From Bremia lactucae (taxonomy: Eukaryota; Oomycota; Peronosporomycetes; Peronosporales; Peronosporaceae): a stretch of DNA of 64,000 bases. Positions 31,485 through 42,889 of the stretch are shown one piece after another. Position numbers and translations under genes: made by a program. The notes beneath the pieces were generated by a model, which saw only the letters and a program-made list of their open reading frames with translations, was not told the DNA's origin and ran no database searches. Numbering within the stretch: position 1 is the stretch's first letter; each line of letters opens with the position of its first letter. The DNA is taken from the NCBI RefSeq assembly GCF_004359215.1, contig NC_090622.1, positions 1,540,875 through 1,604,874 of the forward strand. The letters are read 5' to 3'.

Positions 31485-32357
31485 ATGTCTATTGATGAGT
31501 GCGGTCGAGCCTTTAAAGCTGGTGACTTATCTGAAATGGTGGTCATTCCACCAACGATTGAGTTAAACTCATCCTCACTTCTGGACGAAGCTGTCCTGGG
31601 TGACGCAAATGCTGCACTAAGTGTGCGGAGTGGGTCATCTATCCTTATAGATCCTACGGATCCAATTTATTCTCTAATTAAGGAATTCCAAGATGTGGTA
31701 TGTAATAACCCACCATCTGTTTTACCTCCGGATAGAGGTGTTCGTCATAAAATTGACTTAGTCCGGGAACCAAATATTGTGTCACAAGACAATGGCCTTT
31801 CCCAAGGGAGCAGTTTGACGTCATTGACGATTTCTTCCGTGCTAAGCATGAGGCTGGAATGGTACGAGAAAGCAAATCTCCTCATTCGACACCGACAATT
31901 TGTGTCAAAAAGCCAAATGGTAAATGGCGCACAGTATATGCTTATAATAAGCTTCATGCTGCCACTATACCAACACAAACCCCCATTCCTAGAAAGGATG
32001 TTCTTCAGAACAATATGGTGGGATGTATAATGAACAGTGCATTGGACTTAGTCGATGGTTACTACCAATTACTCATGCGAGCTAGTGATATCCCGCTTAC
32101 AGCGGTTAGCACCCCAAGCGGCATGTTGTGGGAGTGGCTGGTTGTGTCACAAGGGCTTTCCAACGCCCCGGCAACATTTAATCGTCTAGTGTTTCGCCCT
32201 CATCGAGGTTATGCACAGACTTATTTTGATGACATTTTTGTCCAAAGTCGTGCGGAGCAGGGTAGGTCGGATATGAAACCATTTAGACCATTTGCGAGCA
32301 GTGCTCGAGTGCATACGCACAAACAAATTGTGTGCCAATGCTTCTAAATGCATTTTT
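31485..32357 (+). pseudogene. Family D reverse transcriptase, copy 2, truncated
   Basis: It carries the same changes as 18410-19282: an N-terminal part, a frameshift, then the core with LDLVDGYYQ, QGLSNAPATFNR and YFDDIFV (32222-32233). It is cut at the same point by reversed family B sequence. Confidence 0.85.
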
Positions 32358-32473
32358 AGCCTCCCGATGATGTTCGGAGAGGTGGGGAACATGACCCCAA
32401 TCAATATTGAGGCTTATCCTCACGTACACACGCAGAGATGAGGGTCGTGGGGAGGTTTTCAAGAGCTACCAAG
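32358..32473 (-). pseudogene. Family B gag start and PBS, reversed, copy 2
   Basis: It is identical to 19283-19398: the beginning of gag and the primer-binding motif on the minus strand. Confidence 0.65.
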
Positions 32474-33006
32474 TGTAGGCGGGCATGTCGTAATGCGGCC
32501 ACGCTCTACTTAGACACACACCCTAGCAAAGCGAGTAAGCGGTTTAACCAGCTTCTCTTGCGTGCAGTAAGGTGGCTGTGGTGGGCGCGTTAGCGACCTC
32601 ACCCAAGGCACTTAGTACTCTGGTTAAGTGTCGTCACGGGAGCGGTAATCCGGCTCCTCGTGCGCACTTACCAAGTAAGAAGAAGCTTTTAGACTGATTT
32701 ATGTTTAATCGTATTAGATATAAATACCTATTTTTACCAACCAAACTGTCATCTCTATAGATAATACTTAATAGGTATTGCGAGCGTATCTTCCTAGATA
32801 CCTCGCGTAACGGATGACGCTAGGCGCCATCCCCTTCTAATGTGAATGCACCCATGTGCATCACATACACAAGGGTTGGTCACAAATGTGAACCACACCC
32901 GAGTGCTGGATCCAATTATTTAAATTTAGTATTTGACCATCCCATTAAGTAAAGCAAGTGTACTTAACGGGGACTGTGTAACATTAGGGCAACTTTAGCC
33001 GTTACA
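32474..33006 (-). repeat. L2 LTR, reversed, 533 bp
   Basis: It runs from TGTAGGCGGGC to AGCCGTTACA. The first ~55 bp are identical to 19399-19453; the rest is clearly diverged from that copy. The next ~290 bp (33007-33300) show nothing recognisable. Confidence 0.75.
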
Positions 33007-33299
33007 GCAACTGTGATTTCAAATTTCCTTTAGGTATGACGGTGGCAAACGTGTGCGACACAGTGTCCTTATCTTTCTTTTATTAAATTAGGCATCAGAC
33101 TTTTGAACTTTGTTTAACAATCCCGCTACGCGAGCTTTAAATGCGTATGCCCTACAATCGACTGCATACGTAAGACAAACATTTTTAAACAATACTCTTA
33201 GATTAGAATGACTTTACAACAAATGAATCTCGATTGTAATCTATAGCTAGGTGAAAGCCCAGAGAAAACGATGAGTTAGATGGAATTACATTTTGCTGA

Positions 33300-36154
33300 A
33301 ATGACAGCAAACCATATTCTTGTGAGGGGCTTCGGAAATTCGAAGACGAAGTCCAGAGATACGGACTGCCGACACTCTATCGGAAAGGCAGAGGCTGTGA
33401 CGTAGTGCGAGATGAAGAACAGGTCTTCACCATTGACCGTTTCGCAAGCACGTATGTATGTACTTGCGCGACGAGCATTTGCTGGTGAGGCAAGTAAAAG
33501 CAGTGACTTATTGTGGTTAAGGCCTTTTTACGTCCACGATGACCACTAATTGGTACTCATACATGATGCGTGAACGCAAATCATTATGGGTGGGGATGAC
33601 GACCCGAGCTGTGTCGCCAGCAATTGCTGTTAAATACAGTAAACCATCGCCTGTTGTGTATCAATCCGTTGAGGATCAATACAATTTTGACCGTCCTTTT
33701 TAGAATGATTGAGTTGAAATCTTATACAGTGCATGACACTTAAAACAAGCAACTTTAGAGGCCCTGCAAGAATTACAACGGTTTGGCCGGAATTCAACAG
33801 TACACGAAATAGAAGCTTTTAAGAAGAAAAGGTATGCCTCCTTTAAAAGCATTATCTTCTTGAAAACATTCTTAACGTCGTCAAGGCAGGTTGATGATCC
33901 ATCAGATCCATTGACGAGAAGATAGTACTCTTTGAAATACTATTAATGATTGCGCTTTTTCGTGGTATCGGCGTTTGAGCCGATACAATTGCGGCGCTAA
34001 ATTTTTTATGAATGCATAATCCGCCATCCTCGTGTTGCTTACGAACCCAGAAGATCGAATATCTATGTCGGAAAGTTGGTTTCCTCACATGGCCAGCTGC
34101 TTAGCGATCGGCAAAAGGTTTATCGATCGCGAATACTTATTAACGAGGAATTACTTTTGCTGTGGTTGTGCAACCACAGCAAGGCTCTCTATGATCGACT
34201 CCCCAGTCGATTTTTGGACTTTCTCACTGTCTCTTATAAACAGACGTGAATATTTTTCAGGATGTTTCTCTTCCAGAAAGCATCCTTGTTTCGAACCACT
34301 CAACCTAAACTGAGTGGTTGAACTTCAACGCTGCATATGTTGTGCACAGACGTCGATAACTATGTCTTCGTCACAATGGTGGACCTTCGACTTTGCCTGT
34401 GCAGAGCCGTCTATATTGAACTTCACAGTGTGATAAGTATCAACATAGAGGTCTTGGGCAGTTGTGAAAAACAAAACAAGCCACAAGTGATGCCATCGCA
34501 CTCACTCGTAGGACATCAACGACGTTGTGGACCCTCCAAGACGTTCATCAAATGACCCTTTAATAAACAAGGAGTAGGCAGCGCCACGGCTTGAAACTGC
34601 CAGTTTATAAATGTCTACTTTCTTGGCCACATTAATTCAAGGGCAACATCAAACTTGTCATCCAAATAAGTACGATGAAAACATCATCGTACTGTTTTCC
34701 TTTTCAACGTTAATACGTTTCTTAACTGTTACATATGGGCCTGTTCTAGGCACACTGTCATCTTCGTAAGAGGATCATCGCACTCATATTTTTTTGTCTG
34801 CGATCTTCTAGCGTTCGGGTCGAATGAAATTGTTCGACGCCCTTAATCGACTCGGAACTTTATTGGCAATTTCTTTGCCACTATAAATTTCAAAATGATG
34901 TGAATTCCCTCATAACCTGGGGCGGAACTCTCAATATTTGTATGTGAGGAGCAACTTTCGTCAAAAACGGCACTCCACTCCTACTGACCTCGACCGCTTT
35001 TTGACGATCCGCTTCGCTGTTGCGAAATCGAAACAGCGTCGGATCCCGCTATTCCTACCGAGAGGTCGGTCTTTTTAATCAGGGTTATTAGGCACTGGCC
35101 GTGAAACACTATAGCTCAGAGGCGTAGTGGCCCACAATTGCAATTTTCCAACCGTGTGTTGCTTAAAAGCGAGGTTTCTCGTCTTCACATGCGAGGGGAC
35201 TAAAGCTTCTGGGCCTTCGTTTCTTGTCGTCTCGGAGAACGATACGCTTCAGAAGACAAAAGCCTGTTTCAGGTTGAGATCCCCTCTTCTACTTCCAAGA
35301 TCGCTTATCTAGCAATTCTAGTTCGAGTTGGAACAGGTGAGTCCTGACCGGACCGTTTGCAAGACCTTTACTAAACATTATTACCTGTGTTTATTCATCA
35401 ATTGGATGACTCACGATACAACTGACAGGTATCGTGTATGCTGGGCATAAGCGTCTAGATCACGCATGCCCTACTTTAAATTCATAAGCTCAGCTCGAGC
35501 CCTGAACTCGGCTCGTGGCGGCTAAAGTATATGCCTAAGCTGGGTCTTAAAGAACTCATACGACCCAAAGACTAATGGGTCGTGAAGATGAGCACCAAGG
35601 CCCTAGATTTGGCCCGTCTAGCTGAGTTAGAAATGCCAAATTTCACTTTCGTCACATCATCACTGATACGACGACTTTCTGTGGCATCGTCAAATTCGAC
35701 GAACCATTTCAAAAGAGAGTCGCCTTCGACTGCCTTAAGCTTAGATATTTCTATATTTAAGCTTTCGGGTCGACGCAGAAGCGTCGGCCCATTAACAGAA
35801 TGTGAAAGCTGCTGTCTTAACAGCTCTTAATGTTGAGAAATCTGTTTGCTTAACACCTCCACGTATTTAGACCTAGCTGGTGAAGCAAGGCCCCTATTCT
35901 TGTGCCACATCGAGTTCATGTTGTATGAACTTGGCTATAGCCGCATGATACTCACCTCTTTCTTGGTCGAACGATTGCGCTAAAGGCTGGTCCGTCGACG
36001 ACCAAACTCATATTCTTGTCGCTCTTCTTAAGGTCACTTAAATGAGCGAACCTTTCACGCGCTGCGTGATAGCCTTCTTGAAAGGCTTAAAAGCTCCCTT
36101 ATTCACCATATAACATGTTAATGTTTGATGGAACGTGTCTGGGCCGTTAGACGG
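33300..36154 (-). pseudogene. Family A gag-pol remnant, reversed
   Basis: On the minus strand the order is gag (36130-35000), protease and linker (34990-34180, matching 58600-57500), RT (34090-33830: FWVRKQ, SAQTPIPRK, ISKSTIFSSMDLMD with the first catalytic Asp kept) and the integrase zinc region (33720-33300). RT beyond its first third, RNase H and the integrase core are deleted. Stops are frequent. The gag end lies next to a primer-binding motif and an L3 LTR. Confidence 0.7.
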
Positions 36155-36173
36155 AGTACGAAGTACTACCAGG
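36155..36173 (-). promoter_or_regulatory. Primer-binding site, reversed, beside L3
   Basis: On the minus strand CCTGGTAGTACTTCGTACTCC follows the LTR end. It is close to the family A site CCAGGTAGCACTTAGTAGTCC at 40541. Confidence 0.45.
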
Positions 36174-36549
36174 AGTAACGGGACTCCCTTGTCCATTACT
36201 GATAACAGTACTAGTCAGCCTACACTGAATACAGTAAAGTTGGGGTGCCTCGACTATTTCACCTTCACGAAAAGTAGAGAAATATTTTTAGTAGATAGGA
36301 AGTCCTAGCTACCAAATTAGCTCTAAGGCATTGGGAATAGGGAAAAAGAAAACTTGTATTAACGTGTAAAGCTCCTACGTAACGACTTCTCTCTACTAAA
36401 TGTTTTGTTATATTACTTACAAACTATATGTGGCGCCTACTTGCACACCACACAATCGTGTCTTATGACAATTGTTGCGGTTGATTTGAGCTGAAATCAG
36501 ACAATCAATAGAACGAATGTCACATTGCGTCAATATTGCCAAATTTTGT
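36174..36549 (-). repeat. L3 LTR, reversed, truncated
   Basis: It starts AGTAACGGGACTCCC and shares GCCTCGACTA, GCTCCTACGTAACGA and the tail CATTGCGTCAATATT with 52677-53223. It sits where a 5' LTR of the reversed family A element belongs. It is cut near 36549 by a second reversed gag. Confidence 0.6.
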
Positions 36550-37384
36550 AATACCATCTGGTACTGTGCTTGGGGCACTACACTCATGAACGTAGTGACC
36601 TAACTTTTGCTCATGATCGTAGCTCTGCATTCGCTTCTTGTTCGTAAAAATGAGGTCTCTCGCTTTCGAAGTAAGAGAGGTCACAGGTTCTGGACCTCCA
36701 AGTTCTTGTCGTCTCGAAAGACGAAACGATGACGAAATCGCTTGAGCCTGTCTCAAAATAAAGTCCTCCTGTTCCGCAACGGATATTGCTTCTTCAAGCG
36801 TATCCAGTTTCAAGCGGAACAGATGGGAGTTCACGGGACCATCCATATGAACTTGCACAAACACCGTAATCAACGTGTGTTCGTGAACTCGAACGCTCGT
36901 GGTACAAATCGCTAAAGTTGTATATGCCGAGCGTAGGCATGAACATCACGCTTCCCTTGCTTGAGTTTCAGTAGTTCTGATAGAGCTAGCTCTGAATTCA
37001 ACCTTAGGTAGTTTAAACGTTTGTTTGGGTCGGGCCTTAAAAGCCTTTAGCGAGCACAATACATATGGGTCACGAGCTTTGTTGCATCGTCTAATTCGAC
37101 GAACCACCTTAAAAGTGAATCCTCTTGGACTCCGTTATACTTAGAGATATCAATCTTTAATGTTTTCGGATGACGCGTGTGCGTCATCCCTGGTACAGGG
37201 GTCTATAACTGTTGCAACCTCAATAGTTTTGCCTGCTGAGAGCCTTGCTGATCAAGCAAAGATAATTTCTCCTTCGCCTCGGCAAGTGCATGTTGTATGA
37301 ACTTGGCGATGGCTAAATGGAGGCATCTCTGTCCGAACTGGACAGCATTGTCAGGATGACATCCTTTCCTTCGGTCGAACTCAT
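36550..37384 (-). pseudogene. Family A gag, reversed, broken
   Basis: The start codon is complementary to 37382-37384 (MSSTxE-like). The later part, 36873-36560, reads SHLFRLKLDTLEEAISVAEQ and ends in a decayed zinc knuckle (GHYVHECSA; the first cysteines are lost). It parallels 40684-41480. Its L1 5' LTR and PBS lie at 37505-37815. Confidence 0.65.
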
Positions 37385-37531
37385 TCGTTCGACCGCACTC
37401 CTTTCTATGTCACTTAGAACGAAGAAGCTGTCACGCGAAACGTGATGCATATTTCCATTATCATCTTACATGTCCAGGTTAGATGATGGAACTATGGTCC
37501 TTGGACGGACTACAAAGTGCATTCAGGTGTA

Positions 37532-37815
37532 AAGGGGAACTGCCGACTTGTGCTGCTTCAGTACAAGTCCACATCGCACTGTTTTAGTACAAGTCCAAAT
37601 TCGCACTGCTTCAGTGAGAGTGGTGCCACACGTCACTTCGCGTACACTAGTACATGTATAAGAAGACTCTTTTTAAAACACTTGCTTCAAAAAGGGTTAA
37701 AAGTAAACAGTATTAAATATTATAAGTGCTTCTGTTTTCTTATAATAATCTACTAATGTAATTATATACTAATACAAAGCATATAATAAAGTCTTATTCG
37801 TCTCTCTCTACTAAT
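37532..37815 (-). repeat. L1 LTR, reversed, truncated
   Basis: It starts TGTAAAGGGGAACTGCCGACTTG, contains a duplicated CAGTACAAGTCCA piece, and runs to TAATAAAGTCTTATTCGTCTC. The rest is lost. It is the 5' LTR of the reversed gag at 36550-37384. Confidence 0.65.
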
Positions 37816-37964
37816 GCATACTTAGGCTTTCCTTAAAATTATCGAGGCGTTATTGTGGTGAAGCTTGCGCTCGTCTTACGATGTATTTTGACGATACAAT
37901 ACTCCTCGAGGAAAAATGAAAAAAGACATGATCAAGTGTTGAACAAGTCCTATGACAGATGGGT

Positions 37965-38270
37965 GAACCATAACATTAAATTAGCACTTGAAGGTTGTTA
38001 ACAAACATTTTATCTAAAACGTAGATAATATTTAGGGAATATTACTATACATAGTAACATTCGAAAAGCTTATTCATTGGTACATATAGGCCTTTTTATA
38101 ACTACTTGCTCCGCGGTGCAGTGAGCACTGGGCGCGCGCAAAGTTGGAGTCTATGTGTAACGGGCTAAAGGTTGCCCCATGCTACAGATGTTCCCGTCAA
38201 GCCAACACGAAGTGTACTTCATGGGTTTATGTATCCTTCCCCACGTCCCGAGTGTATCCGAACGAAAAAA
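37965..38270 (+). repeat. L1 and L2 LTR fragments, forward
   Basis: 37965-38110 matches the early part of L1 (TTGAAGGTTGTTAAC, GTAGATAATATTTAG). 38156-38270 matches the start of L2 (TGTAACGGGCTAAAGGTTGCC). Both are truncated and not attached to coding parts. Confidence 0.6.
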
Positions 38271-38679
38271 ATAAAAAATAACTGCTCTCACGCTACGTAA
38301 ACTTGATTCTTTTCGCTTTCATGGCTTCTGTGAGTCAACAGCGCTTGGTGCTTTATTGAAAGCAAAGTCAAAGGTGTTTCAAGACTGACGAAGATGACGA
38401 AACGTTGACGTGCAAACGGGTGAATGCCAATGAAGAAAGGACCCGGAGACATTGCAAGGTACGAAATAGATAGCGACTGCACGCAATGACAAACCATTTA
38501 GCAAACGAAACTACATGCATATTAAAAGCGACTATATTGGATATCATCGCTTTTATGCTAGAGATACGCTCAACCACGACCGTGGCAGGTTGGAGAAACG
38601 ATTTGGATCAACTCCTTGATCCACGGCGAGTGATTGTCTCTAGCATTATTTGATTTAGTAGGACTTGCTGGCATTAGAC
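38271..38679. other. Region downstream of the effector-like gene
   Basis: Open stretches on the minus strand (38288-38497, 38368-38577) overlap and show no motif. It is probably the 3' flank of the gene at 38680-39009. Nothing else is recognised. Confidence 0.4.
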
Positions 38680-39009
38680 CTAGGGAGTTGATGGTGGCTC
38701 GTGATTATAGATGGGATTTCTGACCCTTCCAGGAAAATTAGGATTCATTGTAGTCTTCTCGGGCTTGGCGGGCCGAAACCTTCGGTAGAGGGCTTTACTT
38801 TTTCGAATTAATAAATTTTCGCGTATTTTAGTCGCCATTTCCAGAGCCGCTGAATCAAATCCCAGACGCCGGCGTCGATGCGCGCTGGGTTTCGCCACGA
38901 CACTTGCAGTCTCCTTTGTAGCCAGGGCCTTGCGAGTGGATTCCGTGGAATCGTTAGCAGCGACACTGGCTGCGATCATCACGACGAGCCAAACGAAAGC
39001 GAAGCGCAT
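38680..39009 (-). CDS. Small secreted effector-like protein (degenerate RXLR type)
   Basis: The frame has 109 codons with no break. Residues 1-18 (MRFAFVWLVVMIAASVAA) form a typical signal peptide, with cleavage likely after Ala18. Residues 19-43 are polar (STESTRKALATKE). Residues 45-49 are an arginine cluster, HRRRRLGF, at the distance where oomycete RXLR motifs normally sit. R-x-L-R itself is absent (RRLG) and no EER follows. The rest is basic and partly helical (ALEMATKIRENLLIRKSKALYRR). If it is an oomycete effector it would act outside the hyphae or in the plant cell. No W/Y motif is visible. It lies in the only clean non-repeat pocket nearby. Confidence 0.5.
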   Translation of the reverse strand: MRFAFVWLVVMIAASVAANDSTESTRKALATKETASVVAKPSAHRRRRLGFDSAALEMATKIRENLLIRKSKALYRRFRPAKPEKTTMNPNFPGRVRNPIYNHEPPSTP

Positions 39010-40125
39010 GATTCGAATACACGCAGTCCAAGCGATGCAGGAAAGTTAAAAGAAGGGAAGAATTTGGTGCGAACTTGACCACTTTAGAGCAAATTCCAGA
39101 TTGCTATTGCCTCCACGAGTCTTTCGTTTTTCCGATTATCAAGGCGTGGTTGGGTCGAAGGTTGCGTGAGAAGCCAATCCCATCCAAAAGACAGCAACAA
39201 AAGGATATGCATGAAAACTGGTCGAGTGTAGAAACCAGTCATGGAGGTGGCTATAGATCGAGCACTTCAAGTCTCAAGTATACACATGTCTCGTGAAAGT
39301 CTGTTCAGACCTGTTTTTATAATTTGGTTTTGGGTGTCAATCTTTTGTTACTTCCTTAAGTAGACGCCTGCGATCTTGTTGTGTCCAGATCAGATGGCTT
39401 GCACATCTTGTGGAATACAAAAAAATCTTATCGAATATTCGACTTCTTTCGGGGAATCGACAGAAACAACAACTGTTCACATCGCGAACTATCTTACGGC
39501 ACTGCACCATATGTATCTGCGATGCACTGCTGAGCCCCATTTCACGATTAAATTCTATGCAAGAGCCGCGTTAAGTCCTTAATTATCTACCGCTGTATTA
39601 TGATAGCAGCGTAATGGTAGCAACTCGTTAATAACTAAATTATATATTGAGAAATTTTTATGCAGGCCTTCCCAGCTTGAGTAGCTGCAAAAAGACTTCT
39701 CAATATTTGTGTATTTTTTTTTGTTTACTAGCAAGATGATTTATAACAAACAAATTACGAGCGAAAGCCGACAAACCTGAAACATACGGAAATTGTGGCT
39801 TGCTTGCGCTCATGGTGAGTACAAAAAAAACACACTAAGAATTGCCTATTTGAAAGGTAAGTATGCACTTTCGCAAAAGTTGGTAAAAGTAAAGTAACAT
39901 AAATTCATCCTGAGCTTCACCGCCAACGACTAACTTATATGCAAGCGCAAGAGTTGCACCTCCGACGCTTGTCGATTAATTCCAGCTCAACTTCTGCCTC
40001 GTGCTCGCTGCTCTTTTTTTTCGCTCTTCTTATGACTTGCCAATCAAGTGCGAGCGCTCTTAGCTTTTTCTCACCTGTTTAAAATCAGTACATCTAACAT
40101 TAACACGGTTCCTGATGTGCTCAGG
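39010..40125. other. Upstream flank of effector-like gene, unrecognised
   Basis: No gene is recognised. Open stretches at 39075-39296 (plus) and 39337-39582 (both strands) lack motifs. A ~65-bp patch at 39899-39963 (ATCCTGAGCTTCACC, then TGCAAGCGCAAGAG) resembles 53605-53668, so a dispersed repeat passes through here. Homopolymer runs of A and T are common near 39715 and 40010. Confidence 0.4.
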
Positions 40126-40540
40126 TGTAACGGGGTGCATCGTTACATGAAATTAACACTTAAAGGTTGTTAATTAACATATCATCTAAAAGGTAGATAA
40201 TATTTGGAGGATATTACTTTATATAGTAATGTCCTGAATTCTTATCCATACATAGGTATAGGCCATTATATCTATTTATCCCGCAGACTAATCAGCTGTA
40301 AACGTAAACAAAGAGATAAGCTATGAATTCCTTGTTTAGTAGCATTAACAGATAGAAAGAAGAGATACTTGATAATATTAACACAGTTTTCATTTAACCC
40401 TCTTTAAGCTAGTTGTCTTAAATAGAAGTCTTCCTCTACACGTACTAGTGAACGTGATATAACGTAAGGCACCACTCACAACTAAAGCAGTGCGAAGTGG
40501 ACTTGTACTGAAGCAGTACAACTCGTTGTGCCCCATTTCA
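40126..40540 (+). repeat. L1 LTR, forward, 415 bp (5' LTR of family A)
   Basis: It starts TGTAACGGGGTGCATCG and ends GTGCCCCATTTCA (for GTTACA). A primer-binding site and gag follow. This is the 5' end of the best family A element in the window (40126-46954). Confidence 0.8.
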
Positions 40541-40560
40541 CCAGGTAGCACTTAGTAGTC
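40541..40560 (+). promoter_or_regulatory. Primer-binding site of family A
   Basis: CCAGGTAGCACTTAGTAGTC sits directly after the LTR. The first base of the expected TGG reads A here. The core GGTAGCACT is shared with families B and D. Confidence 0.55.
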
Positions 40561-40683
40561 CGTCCAAGGACCACATTTCCTTCATCTAACATGTCCATAT
40601 TTAGATGATAGTGGGAATACGCATCATATTCGCGTGAAAGCTACTCCTTTCTAAGTGACATAGAAAGGAGTGCAGTCGAACGA

Positions 40684-41480
40684 ATGAGTTCGACCGTAGA
40701 AAACGATGCCATCTTGGCCATGCTGTCCGGTTTGGAAAGAGATGCCCTCCATTCAGCCATCGCCAAGTTCGTACAACATGAACTTGACGAGATGAAGGAA
40801 AAGGTAGCCTTGCTGAATCAGCAAGGCTCTCAACAGGCAGAACTGTTGAGGTTACAACAGGTACAGACCCCTGTACCTTGGATGACGCACATGCGTCGTC
40901 CCGAAATTCTATAGATTGACATCTCTAAGAATAGGGGAGTCGAAGAAGACTCCCTCTTAAGATGGTTTGTTGAGTTAGACGATGCCATAAGGGCACGTCA
41001 CATCATCGACGAGCAAATGCAAGTCGCATTCGCTCAATCAAATTGGCAAGTCGTGCCAAAAGTTGGGCATTAGGCCTTAAAATGCGCGACCCATATCAAG
41101 GCAAGCGTGATGTTCACGCATATGCCCAGCACATACGACTCTTAGCGAGTTGTGTTACCAATAACTCAGTCCATGACACGCGTTGATTACGGTGTTTATG
41201 CAAGGTCTTACGGATTGTCCCGTAAAACTCACCTTTTCCGCTTGGAACGGAATACGCTTGAAGAACCAATATCCGTTGCGGAACAGGAGGACTTTAGCTC
41301 AAGACAGGCTCAAGCTAGTTCGTCATCATATCGTCCTCCAAGACGACACGAGCTAGGAGGTCCAGAACCCATGGACCTCTCTTACGTCGAAAGCGAGAGA
41401 CCTCGCTTTTCGAACAACAAGCGATTGCAGAAATGCAATCGCTGCCAAAAGTAAGGTCACTACGCTCATGAGAGTAGTGC
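40684..41480 (+). pseudogene. Family A gag
   Basis: ATG 40684 begins MSSTVENDAILAMLSGLERD, followed by a coiled-coil-like stretch (ELDEMKEKVALLNQQGS). A stop at about 40912 splits the frame; capsid-like sequence follows in other frames. 41152-41454 holds the C-terminus (HLFRLERNTLEEPISVAEQE) and the first half of a zinc knuckle (CNRCQK), then a stop, then GHYAHE with Ser in place of the last Cys. Particle and RNA-binding functions are lost. Confidence 0.75.
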
Positions 41481-41534
41481 CTCACGCACAGTACTGAGAG
41501 GTACTGAGCGTACTTATGGACCTAATGTCAAAAA

Positions 41535-42116
41535 GTGCACGGTCGCGGGTCCGGCATTGTTGCGAAATCGCAACAGCGAGGCGGACCGCCAAAAAAACGG
41601 TCGGGGTTAGTAGAGGCGCAACGCCCTACTGATCCAGCAACCTCAATAGAATTTGCAAATCTCTCAACTAAAGTTGCTTCAGAAACACAATCATTATATG
41701 TCTCTGTACCTGGTGATGAGGGATACCTCATCACCTTGAAGTTAAAAGTGACAAATGATTTGTCACTTAGAGCCCTAGTGGACTGCGGAGCGTCAAATAA
41801 CTTTATTCGTCGCCAGTCACTAGAGGGTCGTAGACTCAAATATGTTGAGCGCGACACCCCTCCGACAAGGATGACGGTGCGTCTAGCGACAGGCGCATCG
41901 ATAACAGCAATGAAACGCGTAATGGAATTGTAAAAGATTTACAGTACGATGATGATTTCATCGTACTGAATTGTAATGACAAATTTGATGTCATCCTAGG
42001 TCTTTTTTGGCTCAGAAAATATGAGCCAATGATCAGCTGGCAGCATCGATCCGTAAAGATGCCTACCACTTGTTCATCAGATGGCCATCTGATGAATGTC
42101 CTGGAGCGTCCACATG
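41535..42116 (+). pseudogene. Family A aspartic protease
   Basis: The frame 41535-41933 carries LRALVDCGASNNFIRR: the catalytic Asp in D-C-G-A-S, where D-S/T-G is usual. After a stop it resumes to DVILGLFWLRKYEP, the conserved end of retroviral-type proteases, and SWQHRSVKMP. It sits between gag and the linker/RT, as in Ty3/gypsy Pol. The reversed copy at 58690-58250 has D-Y-G-A-S at the same site. Confidence 0.75.
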
Positions 42117-42398
42117 CGTGACGATTTACAACGAGTAAGTGCGATGGCCTTATTTGTGGTACGGTCGTTAGTACAACTGCATAAGATCACAGTGTGATTA
42201 CTAATCACGCTGTGGAGTCAGCTGCCGGCGGCTGTGCTAAAGCACAGGCAGCGCCGAAGGTCCACCACTCGAAGAAGCGAGTGGATTGAGACATGAATGT
42301 ACGCTAGCGGGCGACATTCAAGGAGCATACCGGTTGCCCCTGAGTGACAACGCGATGATCCTAGGTCGATTAGAGAGTCGACCGTAAAGTACCCGACG

Positions 42399-42836
42399 GT
42401 GATTGTGCAAGCAGAGTCGGAAGACGTCGAGGGAAGAGGTCCCCACGTACTTGAGGAGAAATCTCCTCAAATAGTTGAAGAAACTAGACTTCAGCATCCC
42501 GAGGGATTAATCCCTCGGCAGCCTGTAGATAAATCCCAGGAAGAAACTGAGACATTATATGTCTTGGCTGATAACGGTTCAAGAGTAGGCACTTATACTC
42601 TTGATCTGTATGCGCCTCCGAAGTTAACTTTGGAGATAACTCAATTACCAACCCTAGAACCTAAGCGGTTCTTGAGAGATCTGCATGGTGGTAAAATCAA
42701 ACAGATCTGCGTACTTGTCACAGAGGACGACTACGTAACCGACATTTGGTCAGCACTAATTTTTGCAGAAAACAAACAAGTTCTCAGCAGCTCATCGATA
42801 GACGAAAGTATCTTCGATTTGAAGACTGATTAAAAG
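42399..42836 (+). pseudogene. Family A linker between protease and RT
   Basis: A 144-codon open frame lies inside pol. Its C-terminal half (YAPPKLTLEITQLPTLEPKR, then LLRDLHGGKIKQI-like) is conserved in the reversed copy at 57712-57497, so it is a real part of the polyprotein. It has no named domain that I recognise. Confidence 0.6.
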
Positions 42837-42889
42837 ATATACTACTCGATCTTGGGAGTCACTCAAGACAAAGCCTCTATACGAGGATT

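Larger units (their letters stand above)
29148..32528 (+). repeat. 3381-bp block identical to 16073-19453
   Basis: This is the second copy of the broken family D gag-pol plus reversed family B leader. All reading frames, stops and motifs match copy 1 at an offset of 13075. The ends coincide with the PBS on the left and lie inside L2 on the right. Confidence 0.85.

Noticed and set aside
38680..39009. Canonical RXLR-EER effector
   Set aside because: The exact R-x-L-R and EER strings are absent. I kept it as effector-like only.
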